Shown here: one piece after another, positions 28,195 to 41,950 of the stretch
Position numbering within the stretch: the stretch's first letter is position 1
Layout: every line of letters starts with the position of its first letter
NCBI RefSeq assembly: GCF_050003625.1
Contig: NC_134397.1
Coordinates: 226,734,537-226,798,536 of the forward strand
Length of the DNA stretch: 64,000 nt
DNA from: Haematobia irritans
Lineage: Eukaryota > Arthropoda > Insecta > Diptera > Muscidae
Reading direction: 5' to 3'
Made by a program: the position numbers and the translations under genes
The notes under the pieces: generated by a model
What the model was told of the DNA's origin: nothing
Databases searched by the model: none
Seen by the model: the letters and a program-made list of their open reading frames with translations, nothing else

Positions 28195-30953
28195 TTTCAG
28201 GATTTGGATGGAATTTTCGATTTTTTGGGGGTGGTCATGAATTATGCTCCTTTTCGCTCTAGAACGAATAGTTTAGGAGATATGAGCAAAACAAGTTTTT
28301 CATATAAAAATTTCAATTTTTTCAGTATTTGGATGGAATTTTCGATTTTTTGGGGGTGGTCATGAATTAAGCTCCTTTTCGCTTTGGGACGCATAGTTTA
28401 GGAGATATGAGCGAAACAAGTTTTTCATATAAAAATTTAAATTTTTTCAGGATTTGGATGGAATTTTCGATTTTTTGGGCGTGGTCATGAATTAAGCTCT
28501 TTTTCGCTCTAGAACGCATAGTTTTGGAGATATGAGCAAAACAAGATTTTCATATAAAAGTTTAAATTTTTCCAGGATTTGGTTGGAATTTTCGATTTTT
28601 TGGGGGTGGTCATGAATTTAGCTACTTTTCGCTCCAGGACGCATATTTTAGGAGATATGAGTAAAACAAATTTTTCATATGAAAATTTAAATTTTTCCAG
28701 GATTTGGATGGAATTTTCGATTTTTTGGGGGTAGTGATGAATTAAGCTCCTTTTCGCTCTAGGACGCATAGATTAGGAGATATGAGCAAAACAAGTTTTT
28801 CATATAAACATTTCAATTTTTTCAGGATTTGGATGGAATTTTCTATATTTGGGAGTGGTCATGAATTAAGCTGCTTTTCGCTGTAGGTCGCATAGTTTAG
28901 GAGATATGAGCAAAACAAGTTTTTCATATATAAAAATTTAAATTTTTTCAGGATTTGGATGGAATTTTCGAATTTTTGGGGGTGGTCATGAATTAAGCTC
29001 CTTTTCGCTGTAGGACGTATAGTTTAGGAGATATGAGCAAAACAAGTTTTTCATATAAAAATTTCAATTTTTTCAGGATTTGGATGGAATTTTCGATTTT
29101 TTGGGGGTGGTCATGAATTAAGCTCCTTTTCGCTCTAGAACGCATAGTTTAGGAGATATGAGCAATACAAGTTTTTCATATAAAAATTTAAATTTTTTCA
29201 GGATTTGGATGGAATTTTCTATTTTTTGGGAGTGGTCATGAATTAAGCTCCTTTTCGCTGTAGGTCGCATAGTTTAGGAGATATGAGAAAAACAAGTTTT
29301 TCATATAAAAATTTCAATTTTTTCAGGATTTGGATGGAATTTTCGATTTTTTGGGGGTGGTCATGAATTAAGCTCCTTTTCGCTGTAGGACGTATAGTTT
29401 AGGAGTGAGCAAAACAAGTTTTTCATATAAAAATTTCAATTATTTCAGGATTTGGATGGAATTTTCAATTTTGTAGGGGTGGTCATGAATTAAGCTCCTT
29501 TTCGCTCTGGGACGCATAGTTTAGGAGATATGAGCAAAACAAGTTTTTCATATAAAAATTTCAATTTTTTCAGGATTTGGATGGAGTTTTCGATTTTTTG
29601 GGGGTGGTCATGAATTAAGCTCCTTTTCGCTCTAGGACGCATAGTTTAGGAGATATGAGCAAAACAAGTTTTTTATATAAAAATTTAAATTTTTTCAGGA
29701 TTTGGTTGGAATTTTCAATTTTTTGGGGGTGGTCATGAAATAAGCTCCTTTTCGCTGTAGGACGCATATTTTAGGAGATATGAGCAAAACAAGTTTTTTA
29801 TATAAAAATTTCAATTTTTTCAGGATTTGGATGGAATTTTCGATTTTTTGGGGGTGGTCATGAATTAAGCTCCTTTTCCCTCTAGGACGCATAGTTTAGG
29901 AGATATGAGCAAAACAAGTTTTTCATATAAAAATTTCAATTTTTTCAGGATTTGGATGGAATTTTCGATTTTTTGGGGGTGGTCATGAATTAAGCGCCTT
30001 TTCGCTCTAGGACGCATAGTTTAGGAGATATGAGCAAAACAAGTTTTTCATATAAAAATTTCATTTTTTTCAGGATTTGGATGGAATTTTCGATTTTTTG
30101 GGGGTGGTCATGAATTAAGCTCCTTTTCGCTCTAGGACGCATTATGCGTCCTAGAGCGAAAAGGAGCTTAATTCATGACCACCCCCAAAAAATCGAAAAT
30201 TCCATCCAAATCCTGAAAAAAATGAAAAAAATAAACTATGCGTCACGCATAGTTTATTTTTTTCAATTTTTTCAGGATTTGGATGGAATTTTCGATTTTT
30301 TGGGGGTGGTCATGAATTAAGCTCCTTTTCGCTCTAGGACGCATAGTTTAGGAGATATGAGCAAAACAAGTTTTTCATATAAAAATTTCAATTTTTCAGG
30401 ATTTGGATGGAATTTTCGATTTTTTGGGGGTGGTCATATTAAAATTTCAATTTTTTCAGGATTTGGATGGAATTTTCGATTTTTTGGGGGTGGTCATGAA
30501 CTAAGCTCCTTTTCGCTGTAGGACGCATAGTTTAGGAGATATGAGCAAAACATGTTTTTCATATAAAAATTTCAATTTTTTCAGGATTTGGATGGAATTT
30601 TCGATTTTTTGGGGGTGGTCATGAATTAAGCTCCTTTTCGCTCTAGGACGCATAGTTTAGGAGATATGAGCAGAAAAAGTTTTTCATATAAAAATTTAAA
30701 TTTTTTCAGGATTTGGATGGAATTTTCGATTTTTTGGGGGTGGTCATGAATTAAGCTCCTTTTCGCTCTAGGACGCATAGTTTAGGAGATATGAGCAAAA
30801 CAAGTTTTTCATATAAAAATTTCAATTTTTTCAGGATTTGGATGGAATTTTCGATTTTTTGGGGGTGTTCATGAATTAAACTCCTTTTCACTGTAGGACG
30901 CATAGTTTAGGAGATATGAGCAAAACAAGTTTTTCATATAAAAATTTCAATTT
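28195..30953 (+). repeat. Higher-order repeat 1, copy A (2,759 bp)
   Basis: The block from the monomer with ATTATGCTCC/AGAACGAATAG onward recurs 2,759 bp later with the same variant order, including the TTCTATATTTGGGAGTGG unit and the 119-bp unit at ~29,400 (TTTAGGAGTGAGCAAAAC). Copy A contains the fold-back at 30,143. Confidence 0.85.
30059..30257. repeat. Fold-back: inverted satellite segment with two palindromic junctions
   Basis: Centre 1 is at 30,143: GGACGCAT, one T, ATGCGTCC, with arms extending about 83 bp each way. Centre 2 is at 30,244: ATAAACTATGCGT, C, ACGCATAGTTTAT, with arms of about 21 bp. Between them (30,144-30,243) about 100 bp of satellite runs backwards. This is the only reversed satellite that I found in the array. 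Confidence 0.9.
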
Positions 30954-33617
30954 TTTCAGGATTTGGATGGAATTTTCGATTTTTTGGGGGTGGTCATGAA
31001 TTATGCTCCTTTTCGCTCTAGAACGAATAGTTTAGGAGATATGAGCAAAACAAGTTTTTCATATAAAAATTTCAATTTTTTCAGTATTTGGATGGAATTT
31101 TCGATTTTTTGGGGGTGGTCATGAATTAAGCTCCTTTTCGCTTTGGGACGCATAGTTTAGGAGATATGAGCGAAACAAGTTTTTCATATAAAAATTTAAA
31201 TTTTTTCAGGATTTGGATGGAATTTTCGATTTTTTGGGCGTGGTCATGAATTAAGCTCTTTTTCGCTCTAGAACGCATAGTTTTGGAGATATGAGCAAAA
31301 CAAGATTTTCATATAAAAGTTTAAATTTTTCCAGGATTTGGTTGGAATTTTCGATTTTTTGGGGGTGGTCATGAATTTAGCTACTTTTCGCTCCAGGACG
31401 CATATTTTAGGAGATATGAGTAAAACAAATTTTTCATATGAAAATTTAAATTTTTCCAGGATTTGGATGGAATTTTCGATTTTTTGGGGGTAGTGATGAA
31501 TTAAGCTCCTTTTCGCTCTAGGACGCATAGATTAGGAGATATGAGCAAAACAAGTTTTTCATATAAACATTTCAATTTTTTCAGGATTTGGATGGAATTT
31601 TCTATATTTGGGAGTGGTCATGAATTAAGCTGCTTTTCGCTGTAGGTCGCATAGTTTAGGAGATATGAGCAAAACAAGTTTTTCATATATAAAAATTTAA
31701 ATTTTTTCAGGATTTGGATGGAATTTTCGAATTTTTGGGGGTGGTCATGAATTAAGCTCCTTTTCGCTGTAGGACGTATAGTTTAGGAGATATGAGCAAA
31801 ACAAGTTTTTCATATAAAAATTTCAATTTTTTCAGGATTTGGATGGAATTTTCGATTTTTTGGGGGTGGTCATGAATTAAGCTCCTTTTCGCTCTAGAAC
31901 GCATAGTTTAGGAGATATGAGCAATACAAGTTTTTCATATAAAAATTTAAATTTTTTCAGGATTTGGATGGAATTTTCTATTTTTTGGGAGTGGTCATGA
32001 ATTAAGCTCCTTTTCGCTGTAGGTCGCATAGTTTAGGAGATATGAGAAAAACAAGTTTTTCATATAAAAATTTCAATTTTTTCAGGATTTGGATGGAATT
32101 TTCGATTTTTTGGGGGTGGTCATGAATTAAGCTCCTTTTCGCTGTAGGACGTATAGTTTAGGAGTGAGCAAAACAAGTTTTTCATATAAAAATTTCAATT
32201 ATTTCAGGATTTGGATGGAATTTTCAATTTTGTAGGGGTGGTCATGAATTAAGCTCCTTTTCGCTCTGGGACGCATAGTTTAGGAGATATGAGCAAAACA
32301 AGTTTTTCATATAAAAATTTCAATTTTTTCAGGATTTGGATGGAGTTTTCGATTTTTTGGGGGTGGTCATGAATTAAGCTCCTTTTCGCTCTAGGACGCA
32401 TAGTTTAGGAGATATGAGCAAAACAAGTTTTTTATATAAAAATTTAAATTTTTTCAGGATTTGGTTGGAATTTTCAATTTTTTGGGGGTGGTCATGAAAT
32501 AAGCTCCTTTTCGCTGTAGGACGCATATTTTAGGAGATATGAGCAAAACAAGTTTTTTATATAAAAATTTCAATTTTTTCAGGATTTGGATGGAATTTTC
32601 GATTTTTTGGGGGTGGTCATGAATTAAGCTCCTTTTCCCTCTAGGACGCATAGTTTAGGAGATATGAGCAAAACAAGTTTTTCATATAAAAATTTCAATT
32701 TTTTCAGGATTTGGATGGAATTTTCGATTTTTTGGGGGTGGTCATGAATTAAGCGCCTTTTCGCTCTAGGACGCATAGTTTAGGAGATATGAGCAAAACA
32801 AGTTTTTCATATAAAAATTTCATTTTTTTCAGGATTTGGATGGAATTTTCGATTTTTTGGGGGTGGTCATGAATTAAGCTCCTTTTCGCTCTAGGACGCA
32901 TATGCGTCACGCATAGTTTATTTTTTTCAATTTTTTCAGGATTTGGATGGAATTTTCGATTTTTTGGGGGTGGTCATGAATTAAGCTCCTTTTCGCTCTA
33001 GGACGCATAGTTTAGGAGATATGAGCAAAACAAGTTTTTCATATAAAAATTTCAATTTTTCAGGATTTGGATGGAATTTTCGATTTTTTGGGGGTGGTCA
33101 TATTAAAATTTCAATTTTTTCAGGATTTGGATGGAATTTTCGATTTTTTGGGGGTGGTCATGAACTAAGCTCCTTTTCGCTGTAGGACGCATAGTTTAGG
33201 AGATATGAGCAAAACATGTTTTTCATATAAAAATTTCAATTTTTTCAGGATTTGGATGGAATTTTCGATTTTTTGGGGGTGGTCATGAATTAAGCTCCTT
33301 TTCGCTCTAGGACGCATAGTTTAGGAGATATGAGCAGAAAAAGTTTTTCATATAAAAATTTAAATTTTTTCAGGATTTGGATGGAATTTTCGATTTTTTG
33401 GGGGTGGTCATGAATTAAGCTCCTTTTCGCTCTAGGACGCATAGTTTAGGAGATATGAGCAAAACAAGTTTTTCATATAAAAATTTCAATTTTTTCAGGA
33501 TTTGGATGGAATTTTCGATTTTTTGGGGGTGTTCATGAATTAAACTCCTTTTCACTGTAGGACGCATAGTTTAGGAGATATGAGCAAAACAAGTTTTTCA
33601 TATAAAAATTTCAATTT
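30954..33617 (+). repeat. Higher-order repeat 1, copy B (2,664 bp)
   Basis: Second copy of the 2,759-bp block. Up to 32,900 the offset to copy A is 2,759; after 32,901 it is 2,664. Copy B thus lacks 95 bp, which are most of the inverted segment. At the junction it keeps the perfect palindrome GACGCATATGCGTC. Confidence 0.85.
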
Positions 33618-36600
33618 TTTCAGGATTTGGATGGAATTTTCGATTTTTTGGGGGTGGTCATGAATTAAGCTCCTTTTCGCTCTAGGACGCATAGTTTAGG
33701 AGATATGAGCAGAACAAGTTTTTCATATAAAAATTTAAATTTTTTCAGGATTTGGATGGAATTTTCGATTTTTTGGGGGTGGTCATGAATTAAGCTCCTT
33801 TTTGCTCTAGGACGCATAGTTTAGGAGATATGAGCAAAACAAGTTTTTCATATAAAAATTTCAATTTTTCAGGATTTGGATGGAATTTTAAATTTTTTGG
33901 GGGTGGTCATGAATTAAGCTCCTTTTCGCTCTAGGAGGCATAGTTTAGGATATATGAGCAAAACAAGTTTTTCATATAAAAATTTCAATTTTTTCAGGAT
34001 TTGGATGGAATTTTCGATTTTTTGGGGGTGGTCATGAATTAAGCACCTTTTCGCTCTAGGACGCATAGTTTAGGAGATATGAGCAAAACAAGTTTTTCAT
34101 ATAAAAATTTCATTTTTTTCAGGATTTGGATGGAATTTTCGATTTTTTGGGGGTGGTCATGAATTAAGCTCCTTTTCGCTCTAGGACGCATAGTTTAGGA
34201 GATATAAGCAAAACAAGTTTTTCATATAAAAATTTCAATTTTTCAGGATTTGGATGGAATTTTCGATTTTTTGGGGGTGGTCATGAATTAAGGTCCTTTT
34301 CGCTTTAGGACGCATAGTTTAGGAGATATGAGCAAAACAAGTTTTTCATATAAAAATTTCAATTTTTTCAGGATTTGGATGGAATTTTCGATTTTTTGGG
34401 GGTGGTCATGAATTAAGCTCCTTTTCGCTATAGGACGCATAGTTTAGGAGATATGAGCAAAACAAGCTTTTCATATAAAAATTTAAATTTTGTCAGGATT
34501 TGGTTGGAATTTTAAATTTTTTGGGGGTGGTCATGAATTAAGCTCCTTTTCGCTGTAGGACGCATAGTTTAGGAGATATGAGCAAAACAAGTTTTTCATA
34601 TAAAAATTTCAATTTTTTCAGGATTTGGATGGAATTTTCGATTTTTTGGGGGTGGTCCTGACTTAAGCACCTTTTCGCTCTAGGACGCATAGTTTAGGAG
34701 ATATGAGCAAAACAAGTTTTTTATATAAAAATTTAAATTTTTTCAGGATTTGGTTGGAATTTTCAATTTTTTGGGGGTGGTCATGAATTAAGCTCCTTTT
34801 CGCTGTAGGACGCATATTTTAGGAGATATGAGCAAAACAAGTTTTTTATATAAACATTTCAATTTTTCAGGATTTGGATGGAATTTTCGATTTTTTGGGG
34901 GTGGTCATGAATTAAGCTCCTTTTCGCTCTAGGAGGCATAGTTTAGGAGATATGAGCAAAACAAGTTTTTCATATAAAAATTTCAATTTTTTCAGGATTT
35001 GGATGGAATTTTCGATTTTTTGGGGGTGGTCATGAATTAAGCTCCTTTTCGCTCTAGGACGCATAGTTTAGGAGATATGAGCAAAACAAGTTTTTCATAT
35101 AAACATTTCAATTTTTCAGGATTTGGATGGAATTTTCGATTTTTTGGGGGTGGTCATGAATTAAGCTCCTTTTCGCTCTAGGACGCATAGTTTAGGATAT
35201 ATGAGCAAAACAAGTTTTTCATATAAAAATTTAAATTTTTTCAGGATTTGGATGGAATTTTCGATTTTTTGGGGGTGGTCATGAATTAAGCTCCTTTTCG
35301 GTCTAGGACGCATAGTTTAGGAGATATGAGCAAAACAAGTTTTTCATATAAAAATTTAAATTTTTTCAGGATTTGGATGGAATTTTCGATTTTTTGGGGG
35401 TGGTCATGAATTAAGCTCCTTTTCGCTCTAGGACGCATAGTTTAGGAGATATGAGCAAAACAAGTTTTTCATATAAAAATTTCAATTTTTCAGGATTTGG
35501 ATGGAATTTTAAATTTTTTGGGGGTGGTCATGAATTAAGCTCCTTTTCGCTCTAGGACGCATAGTTTAGGAGATATGAGCAAAACAAGTTTTTCATATAA
35601 AAATTTCAATTTTTTCAGGATTTGGATGGAATTTTCGATTTTTTGGGGGTGGTCATGAATTAAGCACCTTTTCGCTCTAGGACGCATAGTTTAGGAGATA
35701 TGAGCAAAACAAGTTTTTCACATAAAAATTTCATTTTTTTCAGGATTTGGATGGAATTTTCGATTTTTTGGGGGTGGTCATGAATTAAGCTCCTTTTCGC
35801 TCTAGGACGCATAGTTTAGGAGATATGAGCAAAACAAGTTTTCAATATAAAAATTTCAATTTTTCAGGATTTGGATGGAATTTTCGATTTTTTGGGGGTG
35901 GTCATGAATTAAGGTCCTTTTCGCTTTAGGACGCATAGTTTAGGAGATATGAGCAAAACAAGCTTTTCATATAAAAATTTAAATTTTGTCAGGATTTGGT
36001 TGGAATTTTAAACTTTTTGGGGGTGGTCATGAATTAAGCTCCTTTTCGCTGTAGGACGCATAGTTTAGGAGATATGAGCAAAACAAGTTTTTCATATAAA
36101 AATTTCAATTTTTTCAGGATTTGGATGGAATTTTCGATTTTTTGGGGGTGGTCATGAATTAAGCTCCTTTTCGCTCTAGGACGCATAGTTTAGGAGATAT
36201 GAGCAGAACAAGTTTTTCATATAAAAATTTAAATTTTTTCAGGATTTGGATGGAATTTTCGATTTTTTGGGGGTGGTCATGAATTAAGCTCCTTTTCGCT
36301 CTAGGGCGCATAGTTTAGGAGATATGAGCAAAACAAGTTTTTCATATAAAAATTTCAATTTTTCAGGATTTGGATGGAATTTTAAATTTTTTGGGGGTGG
36401 TCATGAATTAAGCTCCTTTTCGCTCTAGGACGCATAGTTTAGGAGATATGAGCAAAACAAGTTTTTCATATAAAAATTTCAATTTTTTCAGGATTTGGAT
36501 GGAATTTTCGATTTTTTGGGGGTGGTCATGAATTAAGCACCTTTTCGCTCTAGGACGCATAGTTTAGGAGATATGAGCAAAACAAGTTTTTCACATAAAA

Positions 36601-39600
36601 ATTTCATTTTTTTCAGGATTTGGATGGAATTTTCGATTTTTTGGGGGTGGTCATGAATTAAGCTCCTTTTCGCTCTAGGACGCATAGTTTAGGAGATATG
36701 AGCAAAACAAGTTTTCAATATAAAAATTTCAATTTTTCAGGATTTGGATGGAATTTTCGATTTTTTTGGGGGTGGTCATGAATTAAGGTCCTTTTCGCTT
36801 TAGGACGCATAGTTTAGGAGATATGAGCAAAACAAGCTTTTCATATAAAAATTTAAATTTTGTCAGGATTTGGTTGGAATTTTAAACTTTTTGGGGGTGG
36901 TCATGAATTAAGCTCCTTTTCGCTGTAGGACGCATAGTTTAGGAGATATGAGCAAAACAAGTTTTTCATATAAAAATTTCAATTTTTTCAGGATTTGGAT
37001 GGAATTTTCGATTTTTTGGGGGTGGTCCTGACTTAAGCACCTTTTCGCTCTAGGACGCATAGATTAGGAGATATGAGCAAAACAAGTTTTTTATATAAAA
37101 ATTTAAATTTTTTCAGGATTTGGTTGGAATTTTCAATTTTTTGGGGGTGGTCATGAATTAAGCTCCTTTTCGCTGTAGGACGCATATTTTAGGAGATATG
37201 AGCAAAACAAGTTTTTCATATAAAAATTTCAATTTTTTCAGGATTTGGATGGAATTTTCGATTTTTTGGGGGTGGTCATGAATTAAGCTCCTTTTCGCTC
37301 TAGGACGCATAGTTTAGGAGATATGAGCAAAACAAGTTTTTCATATAAAAATTTCAATTTTTTCAGGATTTGGATGGAATTTTCGATTTTTTGGGGGTGG
37401 TCATGAATTAAGCTCCTTTTCGCTCTAGGACGCATAGTTTAGGAGATATGAGCAGAACAAGTTTTTCATATAAAAATTTAAATTTTTTCAGGATTTGGAT
37501 GGAATTTTCGATTTTTTGGGGGTGGTCATGAATTAAGCTCCTTTTCGCTCTAGGGCGCATAGTTTAGGAGATATGAGCAAAACAAGTTTTTCATATAAAA
37601 ATTTCAATTTTTCAGGATTTGGATGGAATTTTAAATTTTTTGGGGGTGGTCATGAATTAAGCTCCTTTTCGCTCTAGGACGCATAGTTTAGGAGATATGA
37701 GCAAAACAAGTTTTTCATATAAAAATTTCAATTTTTCAGGATTTGGATGGAATTTTCGATTTTTTGGGGGTGGTCATGAATTAAGCACCTTTTCGCTCTA
37801 GGACGCATAGTTTAGGAGATATGAGCAAAACAAGTTTTTCACATAAAAATTTCATTTTTTTCAGGATTTGGATGGAATTTTCGATTTTTTGGGGGTGGTC
37901 ATGAATTAAGCTCCTTTTCGCTCTAGGACGCATAGTTTAGGAGATATGAGCAAAACAAGTTTTCAATATAAAAATTTCAATTTTTCAGGATTTGGATGGA
38001 ATTTTCGATTTTTTGGGGGTGGTCATGAATTAAGGTCCTTTTCGCTTTAGGACGCATAGTTTAGGAGATATGAGCAAAACAAGCTTTTCATATAAAAATT
38101 TAAATTTTGTCAGGATTTGGTTGGAATTTTAAACTTTTTGGGGGTGGTCATGAATTAAGCTCCTTTTCGCTGTAGGACGCATAGTTTAGGAGATATGAGC
38201 AAAACAAGTTTTTCATATAAAAATTTCAATTTTTTCAGGATTTGGATGGAATTTTCGATTTTTTGGGGGTGGTCCTGACTTAAGCACCTTTTCGCTCTAG
38301 GACGCATAGTTTAGGAGATATGAGCAAAACAAGTTTTTTATATAAAAATTTAAATTTTTTCAGGATTTGGTTGGAATTTTCAATTTTTTGGGGGTGGTCA
38401 TGAATTAAGCTCCTTTTCGCTGTAGGACGCATATTTTAGGAGATATGAGCAAAACAAGTTTTTCATATAAAAATTTCAATTTTTTCAGGATTTGGATGGA
38501 ATTTTCGATTTTTTGGGGGTGGTCATGAATTAAGCTCCTTTTCGCTCTAGGACGCATAGTTTAGGAGATATGAGCAAAACAAGTTTTTCATATAAAAATT
38601 TCAATTTTTTCAGGATTTGGATGGAATTTTCGATTTTTTGGGGGTGGTCATGAATTAAGCTCCTTTTCGCTCTAGGACGCATAGTTTAGGATATATGAGC
38701 AAAACAAGTTTTTCATATAAAAATTTAAATTTTTTCAGGATTTGGATGGAATTTTCGATTTTTTGGGGGTGGTCATGAATTAAGCTCCTTTTCGCTCTAG
38801 GACGCATAGTTTAGGAGATATGAGCAAAACAAGTTTTTCATATAAAAATTTCAATTTTTTCAGGATTTGGATGGAATTTTCGATTTTTTGGGGGTGGTCA
38901 TGAATTAAGCTCCTTTTCGCTCTAGGACGCATAGTTTAGGATATATGAGCAAAACAAGTTTTTCATATAAAAATTTCAATTTTTTCAGGATTTGGATGGA
39001 ATTTTCGATTTTTTGGGGGTGGTCATGAATTAAGCTCCTTTTCGCTCTAGGACGCATAGTTTAGGATATATGAGCAAAACAAGTTTTTCATATAAAAATT
39101 TAAATTTTTTCAGGATTTGGATGGAATTTTCGATTTTTTGGGGGTGTTCATGAATTAAACTCCTTTTCACTGTAGGACGCATAGTTTAGGAGATATGAGC
39201 AAAACAAGTTTTTCATATAAAAATTTCAATTTTTTCAGGATTTGGATGGAATTTTCGATTTTTTGGGGGTGGTCATGAATTAAGCTCCTTTTCGCTCTAG
39301 GACGCATAGTTTAGGAGATATGAGCAGAACAAGTTTTTCATATAAAAATTTCAATTTTTTCAGGATTTGGATGGAATTTTCGATTTTTTGGGGGTGGTCA
39401 TGAATTAAGCACCTTTTCGCTCTAGGACGCATAGTTTAGGAGATATGAGCAAAACAAGTTTTTCACATAAAAATTTCATTTTTTTCAGGATTTGGATGGA
39501 ATTTTCGATTTTTTGGGGGTGGTCATGAATTAAGCTCCTTTTCGCTCTAGGACGCATAGTTTAGGAGATATGAGCAAAACAAGTTTTCAATATAAAAATT

Positions 39601-40080
39601 TCAATTTTTCAGGATTTGGATGGAATTTTCGATTTTTTGGGGGTGGTCATGAATTAAGGTCCTTTTCGCTTTAGGACGCATAGTTTAGGAGATATGAGCA
39701 AAACAAGCTTTTCATATAAAAATTTAAATTTTGTCAGGATTTGGTTGGAATTTTAAACTTTTTGGGGGTGGTCATGAATTAAGCTCCTTTTCGCTGTAGG
39801 ACGCATATTTTAGGGGATATGAGCAAAACAAGTTTTTCATATAAAAATTTCAATTTTTTCAGGATTTGGATGGAATTTTCGATTTTTTGGGGGTGGTCAT
39901 GAATTAAGCTCCTTTTCGCTCTAGGACGCATAGTTTAGGAGATATGAGCAAAACAAGTTTTTCATATAAAAATTTCAATTTTTTCAGGATTTGGATGGAA
40001 TTTTCGATTTTTTGGGGGTGGTCATGAATTAAGCTCCTTTTCGCTCTAGGACGCATAGTTTAGGAGATATGAGCAAAACA
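33618..40080 (+). repeat. Satellite section with shuffled 7-, 10- and 13-monomer blocks
   Basis: A marker monomer with AAGTTTTCAATATAAAA sits at 35,838, 36,711, 37,959 and 39,583, so intervals are 873, 1,248 and 1,624 bp (7, 10 and 13 monomers). Neighbouring markers (TTCACATAAAAATTTCATT before it; CAAGCTTTTCATATAAAA and a TTTTAAACTTTTTGGGGGTG unit after it) travel with it, and GGTCCTGACTTAAGCACC occurs in some blocks. These are partly overlapping duplications of one block. Confidence 0.75.
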
Positions 40081-41950
40081 AGGTTTTCATATAAAAATTT
40101 AAATTTTTTCAGGATTTGGATGGAATTTTCGATTTTTTGGGGGTGGTCATGAATTAAGCTCCTTTTCGCTCTAGGACGCATTGTTTAGGAGATATGAGCA
40201 AAACAAGTTTTTCATATAAAAATTTAAATTTTTTCAGGATTTGGATGGAATTTTCGATTTTTTGGTGGTGGTCATGAATTAAGCTCCTTTTCGCTCTAGG
40301 ACGCATAGTTTAAGAGATATGAGCAAAACAAGTTTTTCATATAAAAATTTCATTTTTTCCAGGATTTGGATGGAATTTTCAATTTTTTGGTGGTGGTCAT
40401 ATTAAAAATTCAATTTTTTCAGGATTTGGATGGAATTTTCGATTTTTTGGGGTGGTCATGAATTAAGCTCCTTTGCGCTGTAGGACGCATAGTTTAGGAG
40501 ATATGAGCAAAACAAGTTTTTCATATAAAAATTTAAATTTTTTTCAGGATTTGGATGGAATTTTCGATATTTTGGTGGTGGTCATGAATTAAGCTCCTTT
40601 TCGCTCTAGGAAGCATAGTTTAGGAGATATGAGCAAAACAAGTGTTTCATATAAAAATTTCATTTTTTCCAGGATTTGGATGGAATTTTCGATTTTTTGG
40701 GGGTGGTCATGAATTAAGCTCCTTTTCGCTCTAGGACGCATAGTTTAGGAGATATGAGCAAAACAAGTTTTTCATATAAAAATTTCAATTTGTTCAGGAT
40801 TTGGTTGGAATTTTCAATTTTTTGGGGGTGGTCATGAATTAAGCTCCTTTTCGCTGTAGGACGCATAGTTTAGGAGATATGAGCAAAACAAGTTTTTCAT
40901 ATAAAAATTTCAATTTTTTCAGGATTTGGATGGAATTTTCGATTTTTTGGGGGTGGTCATGAATTAAGCTCCTTTTCGCTCTAGGACGCATAGTTTAGGA
41001 GATATGAGCAAAACAAGGTTTTCATATAAAAATTTAAATTTTTTCAGGATTTGGATGGAATTTTCGATTTTTTGGGGGTGGTCATGAATTAAGCTCCTTT
41101 TCGCTCTAGGACGCATGGTTTAGGAGATATGAGCAAAACAAGTTTTTCATATAAAAATTTAAATTTTTTCAGGATTTGGATGGAATTTTCGATTTTTTGG
41201 TGGTGGTCATGAATTAAGCTCCTTTTCGCTCTAGGACGCATAGTTTAGGAGATATGAGCAAAACAAGTTTTTCATATAAAAATTTCATTTTTTCCAGGAT
41301 TTGGATGGAATTTTCAATTTTTTGGTGGTGGTCATATTAAAAATTCAATTTTTTCAGGATTTGGATGGAATTTTCGATTTTTTGGGGTGGTCATGAATTA
41401 AGCTCCTTTGCGCTGTAGGACGCATAGTTTAGGAGATATGAGCAAAACAAGTTTTTCATATAAAAATTTAAATTTTTTTCAGGATTTGGATGGAATTTTC
41501 GATATTTTGGTGGTGGTCATGAATTAAGCTCCTTTTCGCTCTAGGAAGCATAGTTTAGGAGATATGAGCAAAACAAGTGTTTCATATAAAAATTTCATTT
41601 TTTCCAGGATTTGGATGGAATTTTCGATTTTTTGGGGGTGGTCATGAATTAAGCTCCTTTTCGCTCTAGGACGCATAGTTTAGGAGATATGAGCAAAACA
41701 AGTTTTTCATATAAAAATTTCAATTTGTTCAGGATTTGGTTGGAATTTTCAATTTTTTGGGGGTGGTCATGAATTAAGCTCCTTTTCGCTGTAGGACGCA
41801 TAGTTTAGGAGATATGAGCAAAACAAGTTTTTCATATAAAAATTTCAATTTTTTCAGGATTTGGATGGAATTTTCGATTTTTTGGGGGTGGTCATGAATT
41901 AAGCTCCTTTTCGCTCTAGGACGCATAGTTTAGGAGATATGAGCAAAACA
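40081..41950 (+). repeat. 935-bp tandem duplication in the satellite
   Basis: Rare variants recur at an exact offset of 935 bp: AAGGTTTTCAT (40,081/41,016), CTAGGAAGCATAG (40,611/41,546) and CAATTTGTTCAGG (40,791/41,726). Few differences are visible (GCATTGTTTAGG against GCATGGTTTAGG; TTTAAGAGATAT against TTTAGGAGATAT). Copy boundaries are about 40,081-41,015 and 41,016-41,950. Confidence 0.85.
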
